Part shown: positions 27,875 to 37,882 of the stretch, one piece after another
How positions within the stretch are numbered: the stretch's first letter is position 1
Layout of the letters: each line of letters opens with the position of its first letter
NCBI RefSeq assembly: GCF_002855575.1
Contig: NZ_PKRQ01000007.1
Location: forward strand, 124,001 to 188,000
From: Tabrizicola sp. TH137
GTDB lineage: Bacteria; Pseudomonadota; Alphaproteobacteria; Rhodobacterales; Rhodobacteraceae
Length of the DNA stretch: 64,000 bases
Direction of reading: 5' to 3'
Made by a program: the position numbers and the translations under genes
The notes under the pieces: model-generated
What the model was told of the DNA's origin: nothing
Databases searched by the model: none
The model's input: only the letters and a program-made list of their open reading frames with translations

Positions 27875-27905
27875 AGAGCCGTCGTCCGTGGGGGACGACG
27901 GCTCT
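27875..27905 (+). terminator. Rho-independent terminator of the DUF1127 gene
   Basis: A perfect 13-base stem AGAGCCGTCGTCC (27875-27887) and its complement (27893-27905) with a 5-base loop GTGGG, beginning 25 bases after the stop codon and followed by TTGCATTTC. The T run is short. Confidence 0.8.
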
Positions 27906-27964
27906 TTGCATTTCAGACTGTGGCAAAAGCGGCGGCCGGGATGCGCGGACGCCCCGCCGGACCG

Positions 27965-28318
27965 TCAGGTCCGGCTGCGCTCGATGACGACACCGATGCC
28001 ATGTGAAATGAGGCGCGTCACGGGTTCGGACCGCATCAGAAAGCCCTGCACCGCATCCAGCCCCCCGCGCGCCTCGATCTCGGCCACGCGGCGGTCATAG
28101 CTTTCGGCGCCCATATTGTAATGGATCGCGCCCTTCATGCCAAAGCAGAAGCAAATCAGGAAGACGCCGATCCGGAACACCGGACGGCGCCGCACGGGAG
28201 TCCGGCGATAGAAGGAACGGCCCAATGTCCCTTCCGCCTCGAACCCATAGCCCATGGAATGGGCCTGTTCGATCCGGACCACGCGATTGTAGAACTCTTT
28301 CATATTCGGGTCGGACAT
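27965..28318 (-). CDS. Small membrane protein of unknown function
   Basis: 117 residues from MSDPNMKEFYNRVVRIEQAH. A basic stretch (YRRTPVRRRPVF) precedes one membrane span (RIGVFLICFCFGMKGAIHYNMG), and a soluble C-terminal tail follows. This gives one inner-membrane span with a positively charged cytoplasmic face. I do not recognise the family. The gene converges on the DUF1127 terminator and stands alone. Confidence 0.7.
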   Translation of the reverse strand: MSDPNMKEFYNRVVRIEQAHSMGYGFEAEGTLGRSFYRRTPVRRRPVFRIGVFLICFCFGMKGAIHYNMGAESYDRRVAEIEARGGLDAVQGFLMRSEPVTRLISHGIGVVIERSRT

Positions 28319-28450
28319 GGATGAACCCCAGATTCCAACCCCCACCGGCGTTAGCCTTTACGGATGAATCGTGGCAAAATTGCGGCAAACGGGGCCCTTC
28401 GCCACGTTTCTGCCGCAAGATTTAATTCAAATCCCGTCTGTTCGCGCCGC

Positions 28451-29323
28451 TCAGCCCCGCCGCAGCACCAGGGTCGACCATTCCCCGATATCCTCGCGCC
28501 CCTCCAGCGTGAACCCGGCCGACTCATAGGCCGCCGTCACCGCCTCGGCCTGCACCACCAGCAATCCCGACAGGATCGCAAGCCCGCCCGGGCCGATATG
28601 CGCGGCCATGTCCGGGGCCAGTTCGATCAGCGGCCCCTTCAGGATATTGGCGAAGACCAGGTCGAAAGGTGCCGCCGCCGCCAGTCGCGGATGGTCGAAG
28701 CCCGCCGCCTCCAGACAGTCCAGCCGCCCCTCCAGCCCGTTGATCGCCACATTGGCAAGCGCAACCTCCACCGCCACCGCGTCGATATCCGACGCGATCA
28801 CCAGCGCCTCGGGCAGCACCGCCGCCGCCGCCATGGCGAGGACCGCCGTCCCGCAGCCCACATCCGCCACGCGCCCCGGACGAAACCCAGCCTCGAACAG
28901 CCGGTCGAAGGCGCGCAGGCAACCCAGCGTCGTGCCGTGATGCCCGGTGCCAAAGGCCACCGTCGCCTCGATCTGCAAGGCCACCCGCCCTTCCGGCACC
29001 TTGTCCGCATCATGGCTGCCATAGACGAAGAACCGCCCCGCCTCGACCGGGCTCAACTCCCGCCGCACCTTGGCCACCCAGTCGATCTCGGGCAGTTCCG
29101 AAAGGGCAAAGGGCTTCGCGCCAAAGGCCAGCGCGATCACCTCCAGCATCACCATATCGGGCTTTTCCAGGAAATAGGCCCCCACCTCCCACAGCCCGCT
29201 GTCATCCTCGATCTCGAAGACGCCCACCCCCGTCGGCTCCGGCGTCATCCGCTCGATGGCATTGGCCAGCGCGACGGCGGCCTCCTCGCCTTCCAGCGTG
29301 GTCAGGGCGGAATAGGTGGGCAT
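28451..29323 (-). CDS. prmA: Ribosomal protein L11 methyltransferase PrmA
   Basis: 290 residues. An N-terminal substrate-recognition domain (PTYSALTTLEGEEAAVAL) is linked to a Rossmann methyltransferase. The SAM motifs are FGTGHHGTT, VADVGCGTAVLAMAAA and DLVFANILKGPLIELAPD (NPPF-like position NILK). It trimethylates L11 using S-adenosylmethionine. The start at 29323 is chosen because AAGGAG sits 9 bases upstream; it would touch the alternative ATG at 29332. Confidence 0.93.
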   Translation of the reverse strand: MPTYSALTTLEGEEAAVALANAIERMTPEPTGVGVFEIEDDSGLWEVGAYFLEKPDMVMLEVIALAFGAKPFALSELPEIDWVAKVRRELSPVEAGRFFVYGSHDADKVPEGRVALQIEATVAFGTGHHGTTLGCLRAFDRLFEAGFRPGRVADVGCGTAVLAMAAAAVLPEALVIASDIDAVAVEVALANVAINGLEGRLDCLEAAGFDHPRLAAAAPFDLVFANILKGPLIELAPDMAAHIGPGGLAILSGLLVVQAEAVTAAYESAGFTLEGREDIGEWSTLVLRRG

Positions 29324-29359
29324 GGGGCGCATCTCCTTCAGGGATGGTCCCCGTAAACC

Positions 29360-30223
29360 CTAAACCGCCCCGGGGCGCAACCGCATCAGCAGGTAATGGT
29401 TGCTTGCCAGAAAGGCCGCCGACGTCCGCTCCTGCGCCGTCAGCCGCCGCGCCAGCGATTGCCGCCGCCGCTCGCCCATCACCCGGCCCAGCACCCCCAC
29501 GGCCAGCCCCCGCAGCAGAGGCCGCTTCGCCCGCAACTCGCGGTCCAGCCCCGCCACGCCCACGCCCAGCACGTTGAAAAACGCCTGTTCCACGTCGATC
29601 GAGGGGGCAACCTCCGCGGTCACCTCCTCCTCAGCCTCGATCACCAGCCCTTCCCGCGCCACCGCCGCCCGGAAATCGCCCAGAACATGGCCGCCGCCCA
29701 CCGTCCGCCCCGGCGCAGTCCGCCACGGCCCGGCATCGCGGCGAAAACAGTCGCCGATCACAATCGCCCCGCCCGGCGCCAAGAGCGCCTTCGCCCGCGG
29801 CAGGCTGTCATGCAGATGGATATACTGGAAACTCTCCGAAAACAGGCACAGGTCGAACGGCCCCGTCACCGCTGCCTCTTCGAACATCGCCTCATGCACC
29901 ACGGCGCCCGGCGCATTCTCCCGGCAGCGCGCCGCCAGAAAGGCCGACGGCACCACGATTTCCACCCGATGCCCCAGCGCGATCAGACGTTTCGCCGTCT
30001 CGCCCGCGCCGCCCCCGATGTCGAGTATCCGCAGCCGCCCCTCCGGAAACAGCGCCATCAGCCGCCGGCTATAGGCCTCCTGCGCCGCGCCCAGATTGGC
30101 CGCCACGGGCTCCAGCCCCGCCCACAGCCCGTAATGCATGTGTTCCTTGCCCGTCAGCCAGCGGGCAAGCGCGCAGCCTGCCTCCAGACCGACGGTGCGC
30201 GTGTCGATGCGCCCCGACCCCAT
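29360..30223 (-). CDS. Class I SAM-dependent methyltransferase
   Basis: 287 residues from MGSGRIDTRTVG. The SAM site is ILDIGGGAGETAKRLIALGH; an acidic residue follows in the next strand (VEIVVPS), and LCLFSESFQYIHL marks the methyl-acceptor side. The stretch ALARWLTGKEHMHYGLWAGLEP near the start resembles methyltransferases acting on lipids or quinones, such as UbiE/sarcosine-type enzymes. The substrate is unknown. It lies 36 bases before prmA on the same strand, so the two may be cotranscribed. Confidence 0.78.
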   Translation of the reverse strand: MGSGRIDTRTVGLEAGCALARWLTGKEHMHYGLWAGLEPVAANLGAAQEAYSRRLMALFPEGRLRILDIGGGAGETAKRLIALGHRVEIVVPSAFLAARCRENAPGAVVHEAMFEEAAVTGPFDLCLFSESFQYIHLHDSLPRAKALLAPGGAIVIGDCFRRDAGPWRTAPGRTVGGGHVLGDFRAAVAREGLVIEAEEEVTAEVAPSIDVEQAFFNVLGVGVAGLDRELRAKRPLLRGLAVGVLGRVMGERRRQSLARRLTAQERTSAAFLASNHYLLMRLRPGAV

Positions 30224-30264
30224 TTGCGGTAACCGCCTCCCCCCAGAAAAGCGCTGCCGCTTCT

Positions 30265-30915
30265 TCAGGCGGTCAGTCCGATGGGGCAGGTTACCCCGGT
30301 GCCCCCGATGCCGCAATAACCGTCAGGATTCTTTGCCAGATACTGTTGGTGATAGTCCTCGGCGAAATAGAAGACCGGTGCCGGGATGATCTCCGTCGTG
30401 ATCGCGCCATGGCCCGCCGCCGTCAGCCGCGCCTGATAGGCGGCCTTCGTCTCGCGCGCCAGCGCGGCCTGCGCCTCATCATAGAAGTAGATGCCGCTGC
30501 GATAGGTCGATCCCACATCATTGCCCTGCCGCATTCCCTGCGTCGGATCATGCCCCTCCCAGAACAGCTTCAGAAGTTCGGCATAGCTCACCACCGCCGG
30601 GTCAAAGATCACCCGCACCACCTCGTTATGCCCGGTCAACTGCGTGCAGGTCTCGCGATAGGTCGGGTTCGGCGTGAAGCCGCCCGCATAGCCGACCATG
30701 GTCAGCCAGACGCCCTTCTTCTGCCAGAACTTCCGCTCCACCCCCCAGAAACAGCCCATGCCGAACATCGCCTCGGCCATCCCCTCCGGCACCGGCGATT
30801 TCAGCGGGATGCCCGACAGGAAATGCGTCTCCGCCGTGGGCAGCGGCTCCGCCCGTCCGGGCAGCGCCTTGTCCGGCGTCACCATCTCCATCTTGCGGCG
30901 ATCAACGAAAAACAT
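30265..30915 (-). CDS. msrA: Peptide methionine sulfoxide reductase MsrA
   Basis: 216 residues from [12 protein letters not shown]. The catalytic motif GCFWG contains C55. Other conserved segments are [29 protein letters not shown] and [19 protein letters not shown]. The C-terminal part has [19 protein letters not shown] with a resolving cysteine. It reduces methionine S-sulfoxide in proteins. The start is set by GGAGG 8 bases upstream; the longer reading to 30996 would pass through the AT-rich hairpins. Confidence 0.95.
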   Translation of the reverse strand: MFFVDRRKMEMVTPDKALPGRAEPLPTAETHFLSGIPLKSPVPEGMAEAMFGMGCFWGVERKFWQKKGVWLTMVGYAGGFTPNPTYRETCTQLTGHNEVVRVIFDPAVVSYAELLKLFWEGHDPTQGMRQGNDVGSTYRSGIYFYDEAQAALARETKAAYQARLTAAGHGAITTEIIPAPVFYFAEDYHQQYLAKNPDGYCGIGGTGVTCPIGLTA

Positions 30916-30961
30916 CCCCAGACCCTCCATCGGTTCCCGTCGAATATAGGGATGCGCCGCC

Positions 30962-31006
30962 CAAATTTCTTGGAAGAAATTTGCAAAAATCTTCACAAGA
31001 TTTTTG
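30962..31006 (-). terminator. Two abutting AT-rich perfect hairpins after the MFS gene
   Basis: CAAATTTCTT-GG-AAGAAATTTG (30962-30983) and CAAAAATCTT-CAC-AAGATTTTTG (30984-31006), both perfect 10-base stems with no gap between them. They start 5 bases beyond the stop of the minus-strand MFS gene and lie about 47 bases before the msrA start, so they probably terminate the MFS transcript and may also sit in the msrA promoter region. Confidence 0.6.
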
Positions 31007-31011
31007 ACCCG

Positions 31012-32253
31012 TCACTCCGCCGGGGCCGGACGCGCGCGCCATGTGCCGAAGACCGTCTCATATCCCGGCTCCGGATGCCGCGGGATCATCAGCGCCAGCG
31101 CCAGCGCTACCAGCGCCATCCCCGCCCCCATCAGGAACACCCAGTCCGGGCTTTTCGCCCACATGTAGCCCATCGCCGCCGGCAGGAAGACCGCCGCGAT
31201 ATGGTTGATGGTGAAGGCCACCGCCGCCGTGGGCGCGATGTCGCCCGGATCGGCGATCTTCTGGAAATAGGTCTTCAGCGCGAAAGACAGCGCAAAGAAC
31301 ATCTGGTCCAGGATATACAGCCCCCCCGCGATCAGAAGCCCCCAGCCGAACCAGTAAAGCCCGCCATAGGCGAGGAAGACCAGCGTCAGCCCGACATATT
31401 CAAAGACCATCACCCGCCGCTCGCCGAACCGGCCCAGCGCGCGGCCCATCGCCGGCGCGGCCACCATCTGAAGCACGTAATTGACCAGAAGCAGCATGGT
31501 CATCTCCGAGACCTTCATCCCGAAGCGTTCCACCATCATGAAGCCTGCAAAGACGACGAAGATCTGCCGTCGCGCTCCGGCCATGAACTGAAGCGCATAG
31601 AACAGCCAATAGCGCCGCCGCAGCACCATCCGCTTGATCTGCGGATGCGGCCCCTCGAATTGCGGATAGGCGAGAAAGCAGAACAGCGCGATCCCCGCCG
31701 TGATCCCGCCCGACACCAGATAGACGAGGTCATAGCTCAACCCCAGCGGCTCCCACAGCAGGACCAGCGCGCCATAGGACAGAAGCGATGCGCCCGATCC
31801 CACCGCCACGATCCGCCCCAGAACCTCCGGCGCCCGCTTCTTCTCGATCCACTGCAATTGCAGCGACTGGTTCACCGTCTCGAAATAATGGAACCCGATC
31901 GACGACATCAGCGTGACCAGCAGCAGCCCCCCGAAAGACGGAAACCACGCCGTCACCGCCGAGGCCAGGCCCAGCAATCCCAGCATCGCCACGCCCAGCA
32001 CCTGCTCGCGCATCACCAGGATCAGGGCGATCACCCCCACCGCCAGCAGGCCCGGAATCTCGCGCACCGTATGCAGCCAGCCGATCTCCACGCCCGAGAA
32101 ATGCGCCACCTCGATGACGAAATTGTTCAGCAGCGCCGACCAGGTCGCAAAGGCCACCGGCATCGCGAAGGCCATCAGGAACAGCAGGGACTCCGGCCGC
32201 CGCCAGCGCGGCAGGCTCTCGGCCTCGTCAAGGGTCAGGGTGCGCAGGAACAT
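31012..32253 (-). CDS. MFS transporter
   Basis: 413 residues from MFLRTLTLDEA with about twelve membrane spans, for example LLFLMAFAMPVAFATWSALLNNFVI, IPGLLAVGVIALILVM and VGLTLVFLAYGGLYWFGWGLLIAGGLYIL. The central cytoplasmic loop is charged (KKRAPEVLGRIVAVG and QFEGPHPQIKRMVLRRRY). No substrate can be inferred. The gene is followed by the AT-rich twin hairpins and precedes msrA on the same strand. Confidence 0.83.
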   Translation of the reverse strand: MFLRTLTLDEAESLPRWRRPESLLFLMAFAMPVAFATWSALLNNFVIEVAHFSGVEIGWLHTVREIPGLLAVGVIALILVMREQVLGVAMLGLLGLASAVTAWFPSFGGLLLVTLMSSIGFHYFETVNQSLQLQWIEKKRAPEVLGRIVAVGSGASLLSYGALVLLWEPLGLSYDLVYLVSGGITAGIALFCFLAYPQFEGPHPQIKRMVLRRRYWLFYALQFMAGARRQIFVVFAGFMMVERFGMKVSEMTMLLLVNYVLQMVAAPAMGRALGRFGERRVMVFEYVGLTLVFLAYGGLYWFGWGLLIAGGLYILDQMFFALSFALKTYFQKIADPGDIAPTAAVAFTINHIAAVFLPAAMGYMWAKSPDWVFLMGAGMALVALALALMIPRHPEPGYETVFGTWRARPAPAE

Positions 32254-32356
32254 GCCTAGGCCATACGCCCTTCGCGGCAGCGAGGACAGGCTGAACTTGT
32301 ATCGGTGACATTCGCGGTCGCCCCGCAGGGCCACCCGCGCGCAGGCCGCAACAGGA

Positions 32357-32926
32357 TCAGGGGGCGGGTTCCGCCTCCGGCGCGGTCGGCTCCGCCTGCG
32401 CGGCATCCGCCACCGGTTCGGCTGGCGCGGCATCCGCCACCGGCTCGGAGGGCGCGCTGTCCTGCACCGCCGCCGCCACTTCTTCCACCACGACCGGGCT
32501 CTCCTCGACCACGGGCTGCGTCTCGGCGGGCAGGCTGGCCACCACCGTCGCCACCTCTGCCGGTGCGGCCGGCACGATCACCGCCGTCGGACGTTCCGCC
32601 TCGGTGAAGATGTCGCGCAGCACGCGCCCGCTGCCCGGATGGATCACGATCTCGCGCGACCCCTGCGGCCCTTCGGCCAGGATGCGGATGCGGCCCAGAA
32701 GCGTGCGCTCGGATTCCACGACCGCAAAGCCTTCGGCCCGCAGCATGGCCTCGGCTTCCTCTTCCGTCAGCACCGTCACCGGGCCAAGAAGCTGGACCCG
32801 CGCGATGCTCTCCGGGGCGATCTTGTCCACGACATCCGCCCGCGCGGCCTGCGGCATCGCCACCAGCCCCGCACAGACAGCCCCTGCCATGATCGCAGCG
32901 GCACCCTTGGCCCTTGTCAGACCCAT
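32357..32926 (-). CDS. Secreted PepSY-like small protein
   Basis: 189 residues. A signal peptide (MGLTRAKGAAAIMAGAVCAGLVAMPQAARA by position 1-30) is followed by a small domain. That domain contains a segment (ERTLLGRIRILAEGPQGSRE, then VIHPGSGRVLRDIF) that is nearly repeated in the protein at 46909-47343. The last 75 residues are a Pro-, Glu-, Ala- and Val-rich tail with DAAPAEPVADAA repeats. AGGAGG stands 8 bases before the ATG. Function is unknown; PepSY-like folds in the periplasm often inhibit proteases or bind metal. Confidence 0.75.
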   Translation of the reverse strand: MGLTRAKGAAAIMAGAVCAGLVAMPQAARADVVDKIAPESIARVQLLGPVTVLTEEEAEAMLRAEGFAVVESERTLLGRIRILAEGPQGSREIVIHPGSGRVLRDIFTEAERPTAVIVPAAPAEVATVVASLPAETQPVVEESPVVVEEVAAAVQDSAPSEPVADAAPAEPVADAAQAEPTAPEAEPAP

Positions 32927-33193
32927 TTTCCTTACCTCCTGCGACACGGATGCCCCGAACTTTCGTCCGGTCTTCACGCATCGCCCGTTCCGGCGGTCCA
33001 GCCCGCCTGTCAACCGCTTTGCCGTCAAAGGCTTGGCCTGTGGACAACGTCACAGTGCCTGATTCCTTCCCCGGAAAAAACAGACAAAGGTCGGAGAAAT
33101 TAAGGCATATCCCCCAATCTTTGTGGCAAAACCAAGAAGATACCAGATAGGGCGGCATTCCGCCCATTGCCCCGCTAGATGGCGGGTCTGGCG

Positions 33194-35386
33194 CTAGAGA
33201 AAGCTTTGCGGGTCAATATCCACCGCCAGCCGTAGATTGGCAGGCAGCTTCATCTGCCCCACCCAATCCGCCAGCGCCGCCTGCAAGGCCACGCCCTTTT
33301 CCGCCTTCACCAGCAGCCGCACCCGATGCCGCCCCCGGACCCGCGCGATGGGCGCGGGCGCCGGGCCATAGACCTGCGCCCCCACCGCCCGCAGGGGCGC
33401 GTCCCGCCGCGCCAGCTCTCCGGCAAAGTCGAAGACCTGCGCCACATCCGGCGACGACAGGATGATCCCCGCCATCCGCCCATAGGGCGGCACCCCCGCC
33501 GCCCGCCGCTCCGCCGCCTCGGCCTTCCAGAAGGCCTCTTCATCCCCGCCAAGAATCGCCCGGATCACCGGATGCTCCGGCTGATGCGTCTGAAGCAGCG
33601 CCACCCCCTTCCGCCCTTCCATCCGCCCGGCCCGCCCCGCCACCTGCCGCATCAACTGGAACGTCCGCTCCGCCGCCCGCAGGTCCGACCCCTGCAAGCC
33701 AAGATCCGCGTCAATCACCCCCACCAGCGTCAGCAAGGGGAAGTTATGCCCCTTCGCCACGATTTGCGTGCCGATGATGATATCCGCCTCGCCTCCCGCA
33801 ATCGCCTCGATCTGCGCCTTCAAGGCCCGCGCCGATCCGAACAGGTCCGATGACAGCACCGCCACGCGGGCGTCAGGGAACCGCGCCGCCACCTCTTCGG
33901 CCAGCCGTTCCACCCCCGGCCCGACGGCAGCCATCCGCCCCTCCACCCCGCAGGCGGGGCAGGCCACCGGCACCGGCTTCGTCGCCCCGCATTGATGGCA
34001 GACCAGCCGCTTCTGGAACCGATGCTCCACCATCCGCGCGTCGCATTGATCGCAGCCCACCTGATGCCCGCAGGCCCGGCACAGCGTCACTGGCGCATAG
34101 CCCCGCCGGTTCAGGAACAGCATCGCCTGTTCCCCCTTCGCCACCCGCGCCGCCACCTCCGCCGCCAGTGTCCCGCTCACCCAGCGATCCGCAGGCAGCT
34201 TCTCGGCCCGCATGTCGATGGCCCGCACCTCCGGCATTTCCGCCGCCCCGAAGCGCGCCGAAAGGTCCAGCCGCCCGTATTTCCCCGCCTCCACATTTGC
34301 CCATGTCTCCAGCGATGGCGTGGCACTGGCCAGCACCACCGGGCAGCCCACGATCGACGCCCGCAACACCGCCATGTCGCGGGCGTTGTAAAGAACCCCC
34401 TCCTCCTGCTTGTAGGAGGTGTCATGTTCCTCATCGACCACGATCAGCCCCAGCCGCTGATAGGGCAGGAACAAGGCCGACCGCGCCCCCACCACGACCG
34501 ACGCGCCCCCCGTGGCCACCATCTTCCAGACCCGCCGCCGCTCGGTCATCGTGACGCCCGAATGCCATTCCGCCGGCCGCGCGCCGAACCGCGCCTCCAC
34601 CCGCTTCAGGAATTCCGCCGTCAGCGCGATCTCGGGCAGCAGAACCAGCGCCTGCCGCCCCGCCCGCAGACATTCCGCCACCGCCTCCAGATAGACCTCG
34701 GTCTTGCCCGACCCCGTCACGCCCTTCAGCAGTGTGGTCGCATACTCCCCCGCCGCCACTGCCGCGACCAGGGCATCCGCCGCCGCGACCTGATCGCCCT
34801 GCAACTCCGGCCCGCCCTTGGGGTCGAGCGGTGGAAAGGGCAGGTCGCGCGGCGCCTCCTCCTCGACCACCACCCCCAGCTTCACCAGTCCCTTGATGAC
34901 CGATGTCCCGCACCCCGCCTCTTCCGCCAACTCGCCCAAAGTCATCGGCGCACCCGCAAAGGCCCGCAGCGCCTCCACCACCCGGTGCCGCGCATCGGTC
35001 AACTGGTTGGGCACCGCCCCCCCCAGCCGATAGACCCGCCGCAACGCCGCCCCCTCCATCAACCCCGGCGCGCGGGTGGCAAGGCGCAGCATCTGCGGCA
35101 AGGGTGTCAGCGTGTAATCCGCGGCCTTCCCCAGAAAGGCCCGCAACTCCGCCCGCATCGGCGGCGCCTCCAGCACGCGCCCCACGGCCCGCACCTTGGC
35201 GATATCCCAATCCCCCCGCCCCCGGCCCCAGACCACGCCCAGCACGCGGCGCGGCCCCAGCGGCACCTCGACAAAATCCCCATCCCCGCAGCCCCCCTCG
35301 GGCGCGCGGTAATCCAGCACGCGCCCCAGCGGTTCGGTCGTCAGCACGCCGACCAGTTCGCCCGCCTGATAGGTTCGGTCATACAA
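33194..35386 (-). CDS. priA: Primosomal replication protein N' (helicase PriA)
   Basis: 730 residues. DNA-binding domain at the N-terminus, Walker A GVTGSGKT at 222-229, DEEH box at 318-321 and the eight zinc-binding cysteines C436, C439, C445, C448, C463, C466, C476 and C479 in their usual paired spacing. The helicase C-terminal motifs [21 protein letters not shown] and QVAGRAGR follow. It restarts stalled replication forks. The gene is divergent from the transaldolase gene. Confidence 0.96.
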   Translation of the reverse strand: MYDRTYQAGELVGVLTTEPLGRVLDYRAPEGGCGDGDFVEVPLGPRRVLGVVWGRGRGDWDIAKVRAVGRVLEAPPMRAELRAFLGKAADYTLTPLPQMLRLATRAPGLMEGAALRRVYRLGGAVPNQLTDARHRVVEALRAFAGAPMTLGELAEEAGCGTSVIKGLVKLGVVVEEEAPRDLPFPPLDPKGGPELQGDQVAAADALVAAVAAGEYATTLLKGVTGSGKTEVYLEAVAECLRAGRQALVLLPEIALTAEFLKRVEARFGARPAEWHSGVTMTERRRVWKMVATGGASVVVGARSALFLPYQRLGLIVVDEEHDTSYKQEEGVLYNARDMAVLRASIVGCPVVLASATPSLETWANVEAGKYGRLDLSARFGAAEMPEVRAIDMRAEKLPADRWVSGTLAAEVAARVAKGEQAMLFLNRRGYAPVTLCRACGHQVGCDQCDARMVEHRFQKRLVCHQCGATKPVPVACPACGVEGRMAAVGPGVERLAEEVAARFPDARVAVLSSDLFGSARALKAQIEAIAGGEADIIIGTQIVAKGHNFPLLTLVGVIDADLGLQGSDLRAAERTFQLMRQVAGRAGRMEGRKGVALLQTHQPEHPVIRAILGGDEEAFWKAEAAERRAAGVPPYGRMAGIILSSPDVAQVFDFAGELARRDAPLRAVGAQVYGPAPAPIARVRGRHRVRLLVKAEKGVALQAALADWVGQMKLPANLRLAVDIDPQSFL

Positions 35387-35500
35387 ATGTCACCACCCTC
35401 ATACATTTTTATCGCCGCCGCGCCCGCCCGGCCCTTCCGCCCGGCGGCCTCTTGGGGTAAACCCGCCCCCAAAGCCTCGCAACCCATAAGGACCGCGCCG

Positions 35501-36154
35501 ATGAAATTCTTTGTGGATACCGCCGATGTGGACGCCATCGCCGAACTCAACGATCTGGGCATGGTCGACGGCGTCACCACCAACCCCTCGTTGATCCTGA
35601 AATCCGGCCGCGACATCATCGAGGTGACGAAGGAAATCTGCTCCATCGTCTCCGGCCCCGTCTCGGCCGAGGTCGTAGCCCTCAAGGCCGAAGACATGAT
35701 CGCCGAAGGCCGCAAGCTGGCCGAGATCGCGCCGAATATCGCCGTCAAGGTGCCGCTGACCTGGGACGGGCTCAAGACCTGCAAGGTCCTCTCCTCCGAA
35801 GGCAAGATGGTCAACGTCACCCTCTGCTTCTCGGCCAATCAGGCGCTTCTCGCCGCCAAGGCGGGCGCGACCTTCATCTCCCCCTTCATCGGGCGTCTGG
35901 ATGACATCAACCTCGACGGGCTGGAACTGATCGGCGACATCCGCACGATCTATGACAATTACGGCTTCGACACCCAGATCCTCGCCGCCTCCGTCCGCAC
36001 CGCGAACCACGTCACCCAATGCGCCCTGATCGGCGCCGACGTGATGACCGCGCCGCCCGCCGTCATCAAGGGCATGGCCTCGCATGTCCTCACCGACAAG
36101 GGCCTCGACCAGTTCATGAAGGACTGGGCAAAAACAGGGCAGAAGATCCTCTGA
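35501..36154 (+). CDS. tal: Transaldolase (short TalC/FSA-type)
   Basis: 217 residues, the short form of the family. The start [20 protein letters not shown] is conserved, the Schiff-base lysine is K83 in [12 protein letters not shown], and the segment [31 protein letters not shown] is typical. It interconverts sedoheptulose-7-phosphate and glyceraldehyde-3-phosphate with erythrose-4-phosphate and fructose-6-phosphate in the pentose phosphate pathway; the sequence alone cannot exclude a fructose-6-phosphate aldolase. It lies 55 bases before the DUF484 gene. Confidence 0.94.
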   Translation: MKFFVDTADVDAIAELNDLGMVDGVTTNPSLILKSGRDIIEVTKEICSIVSGPVSAEVVALKAEDMIAEGRKLAEIAPNIAVKVPLTWDGLKTCKVLSSEGKMVNVTLCFSANQALLAAKAGATFISPFIGRLDDINLDGLELIGDIRTIYDNYGFDTQILAASVRTANHVTQCALIGADVMTAPPAVIKGMASHVLTDKGLDQFMKDWAKTGQKIL

Positions 36155-36209
36155 AACCCTGCTATACTGTCCGGCAAATCACCAAGAACAACACCGGGCA
36201 GTGCACCAC

Positions 36210-36905
36210 ATGATCGAACCTGACCTGCGCGACCGGCTCCTTTCGGAGCCGGAGCTTCTGCTGGAAGACAAGGACGTGATGAACGCCCTCATCGCGGCCA
36301 ATGAACGGGCGATGGGATCAAACATCGTCGATCTGCGCGGCATCGCGATGGAACGGCTGGAGGCGCGGCTCGAACGGCTGGAAGACACCCACCGCTCCGT
36401 CATCGCCGCCGCTTACGAAAACCTCGCGGGCACCAACCAGATCCACCGCGCCATCCTCCAGATGCTCGACCCGCTCAGCTTCGAGGATTTCCTGAAATCA
36501 CTCGCCTCCGACGTGGCCGCCACCCTGCGCGTCGATTGCATCCGCCTCGTGCTGGAAAGCGTGCAGCCCGAAGACAGCCCCGCCCTGCTGCGCAAACTGG
36601 GCGATGTGCTTTACGTGGCCGAACCGGGCTTTGTCACCGATTACCTCGCCGGCGGGCGCAACGTGCCGATGCGCCCCGTGGTGCTGCGGCAGGTCCAGCC
36701 CGACAATGACGCCCTCTATGGCGAACGCGCCGGCTGGATCCGGTCCGAGGCGCTGATGCGCCTCGACTTCGGCAAGGGCCGCCTGCCGGGGATGCTCGTC
36801 CTCGGGGCCGAAGACCCGCATCAGTTCAAGCCAACGCATGGCACAGACCTTCTGGCCTTCTTCGCCGGGGTCTTCGAACGGACCATGCGCCGCTGGCTGC
36901 AATGA
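36210..36905 (+). CDS. DUF484 family protein
   Basis: 231 residues from MIEPDLRDRLL. An N-terminal helical region (LEARLERLEDTHRSVIAAAYENLAG) looks like a short coiled coil; a GAF-like domain follows (RVDCIRLVLE, RRWLQ at the end). DUF484 genes lie next to xerC in many proteobacteria, as here, where the stop overlaps the xerC start by ATGA. No precise role is known. A GTG three codons earlier is possible. Confidence 0.88.
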   Translation: MIEPDLRDRLLSEPELLLEDKDVMNALIAANERAMGSNIVDLRGIAMERLEARLERLEDTHRSVIAAAYENLAGTNQIHRAILQMLDPLSFEDFLKSLASDVAATLRVDCIRLVLESVQPEDSPALLRKLGDVLYVAEPGFVTDYLAGGRNVPMRPVVLRQVQPDNDALYGERAGWIRSEALMRLDFGKGRLPGMLVLGAEDPHQFKPTHGTDLLAFFAGVFERTMRRWLQ

Positions 36906-37840
36906 CCGACACCGCCGCCGAGGGGATGATCTCCCCGCAGGCCCGCGACGCGCTGGCGCGCTGGCTCACCCATCTGCGCGCGCTGGACGGCGCGGCGGAA
37001 AACACCGTCACCGCCTATGGCCGGGATGTGCGCGGCTACCTCGCCTTCCTCGCCCGCCATCGCGGCGGCGCGGAAGGCACCGCCAGCCTCACCACCCTGC
37101 CCCTCGCCGACCTGCGCGCCTGGATGGCGCATGAACGCGGGCGCGGCCTCTCGGCCCGCTCGCTCGCCCGCGCCCTCTCCGCCGTGAAGGGCTTCACCGC
37201 ATGGCTGGCGGACCGCGACGGCCAGGACGCCACCCCCCTCCTCTCTGCCCGCAGCCCGAAATTCACCCGCAAACTCCCCCGCCCCCTGACCGAAGAGGGC
37301 GCACGCGCCATGCTGGAAACCGTCGGCGACCAGCACCGCGAAGACTGGCTCGCCGCCCGCGATACCGCCGTGGTCACCCTGCTCTATGGCTGCGGCCTGC
37401 GGATATCCGAAGCCCTCGGCCTCACCGGTGCGGCCCATCCCCTCCCCGATGTCCTCCGCATCACCGGCAAGGGCGGCAAGACCCGCCTCGTCCCCGTCCT
37501 GCCCGCCGCCCGCGATGCCGTCGCCCGCTATGCCCGCCTCTGCCCCTTCGACCTGTCCCGCACCGAACCGCTCTTTCGCGGCGCCCGCGGCGGCCCGCTC
37601 AATCCCCGCCTCATCGCCCTGGTGATGGAAAAGGCACGGATGCAGCTCGGCCTGCCCGCCACCGCCACCCCCCATGCCCTGCGCCACAGCTTCGCCACGC
37701 ATCTTCTCTCCGCAGGGGGCGACCTGCGCGCGATCCAAGAACTGCTCGGCCATGCCTCGCTGTCCACAACGCAGGCATATACCGCCGTCGATGCATCACG
37801 ATTGATGGAAGTCTACGAAAAGGCGCATCCCCGCGCCTGA
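36902..37840 (+). CDS. xerC: Site-specific tyrosine recombinase XerC
   Basis: 312 residues. The SAM-like N-terminal domain is followed by the catalytic domain with R167 (YGCGLRISE), K190 in GKGGKTR, H258 and R261 in HALRHSFATHLL, H284 in LLGHASLSTTQ and the nucleophile Y293 in QAYTAVD. All six catalytic positions are intact. With XerD it resolves chromosome dimers at dif. The coupled DUF484 gene supports the chromosomal XerC assignment over a phage integrase. Confidence 0.94.
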   Translation: MTDTAAEGMISPQARDALARWLTHLRALDGAAENTVTAYGRDVRGYLAFLARHRGGAEGTASLTTLPLADLRAWMAHERGRGLSARSLARALSAVKGFTAWLADRDGQDATPLLSARSPKFTRKLPRPLTEEGARAMLETVGDQHREDWLAARDTAVVTLLYGCGLRISEALGLTGAAHPLPDVLRITGKGGKTRLVPVLPAARDAVARYARLCPFDLSRTEPLFRGARGGPLNPRLIALVMEKARMQLGLPATATPHALRHSFATHLLSAGGDLRAIQELLGHASLSTTQAYTAVDASRLMEVYEKAHPRA

Positions 37841-37882
37841 CAGGAATTGCAACCGGGGGCAGTTTCAGTGCAAACCGACAGG

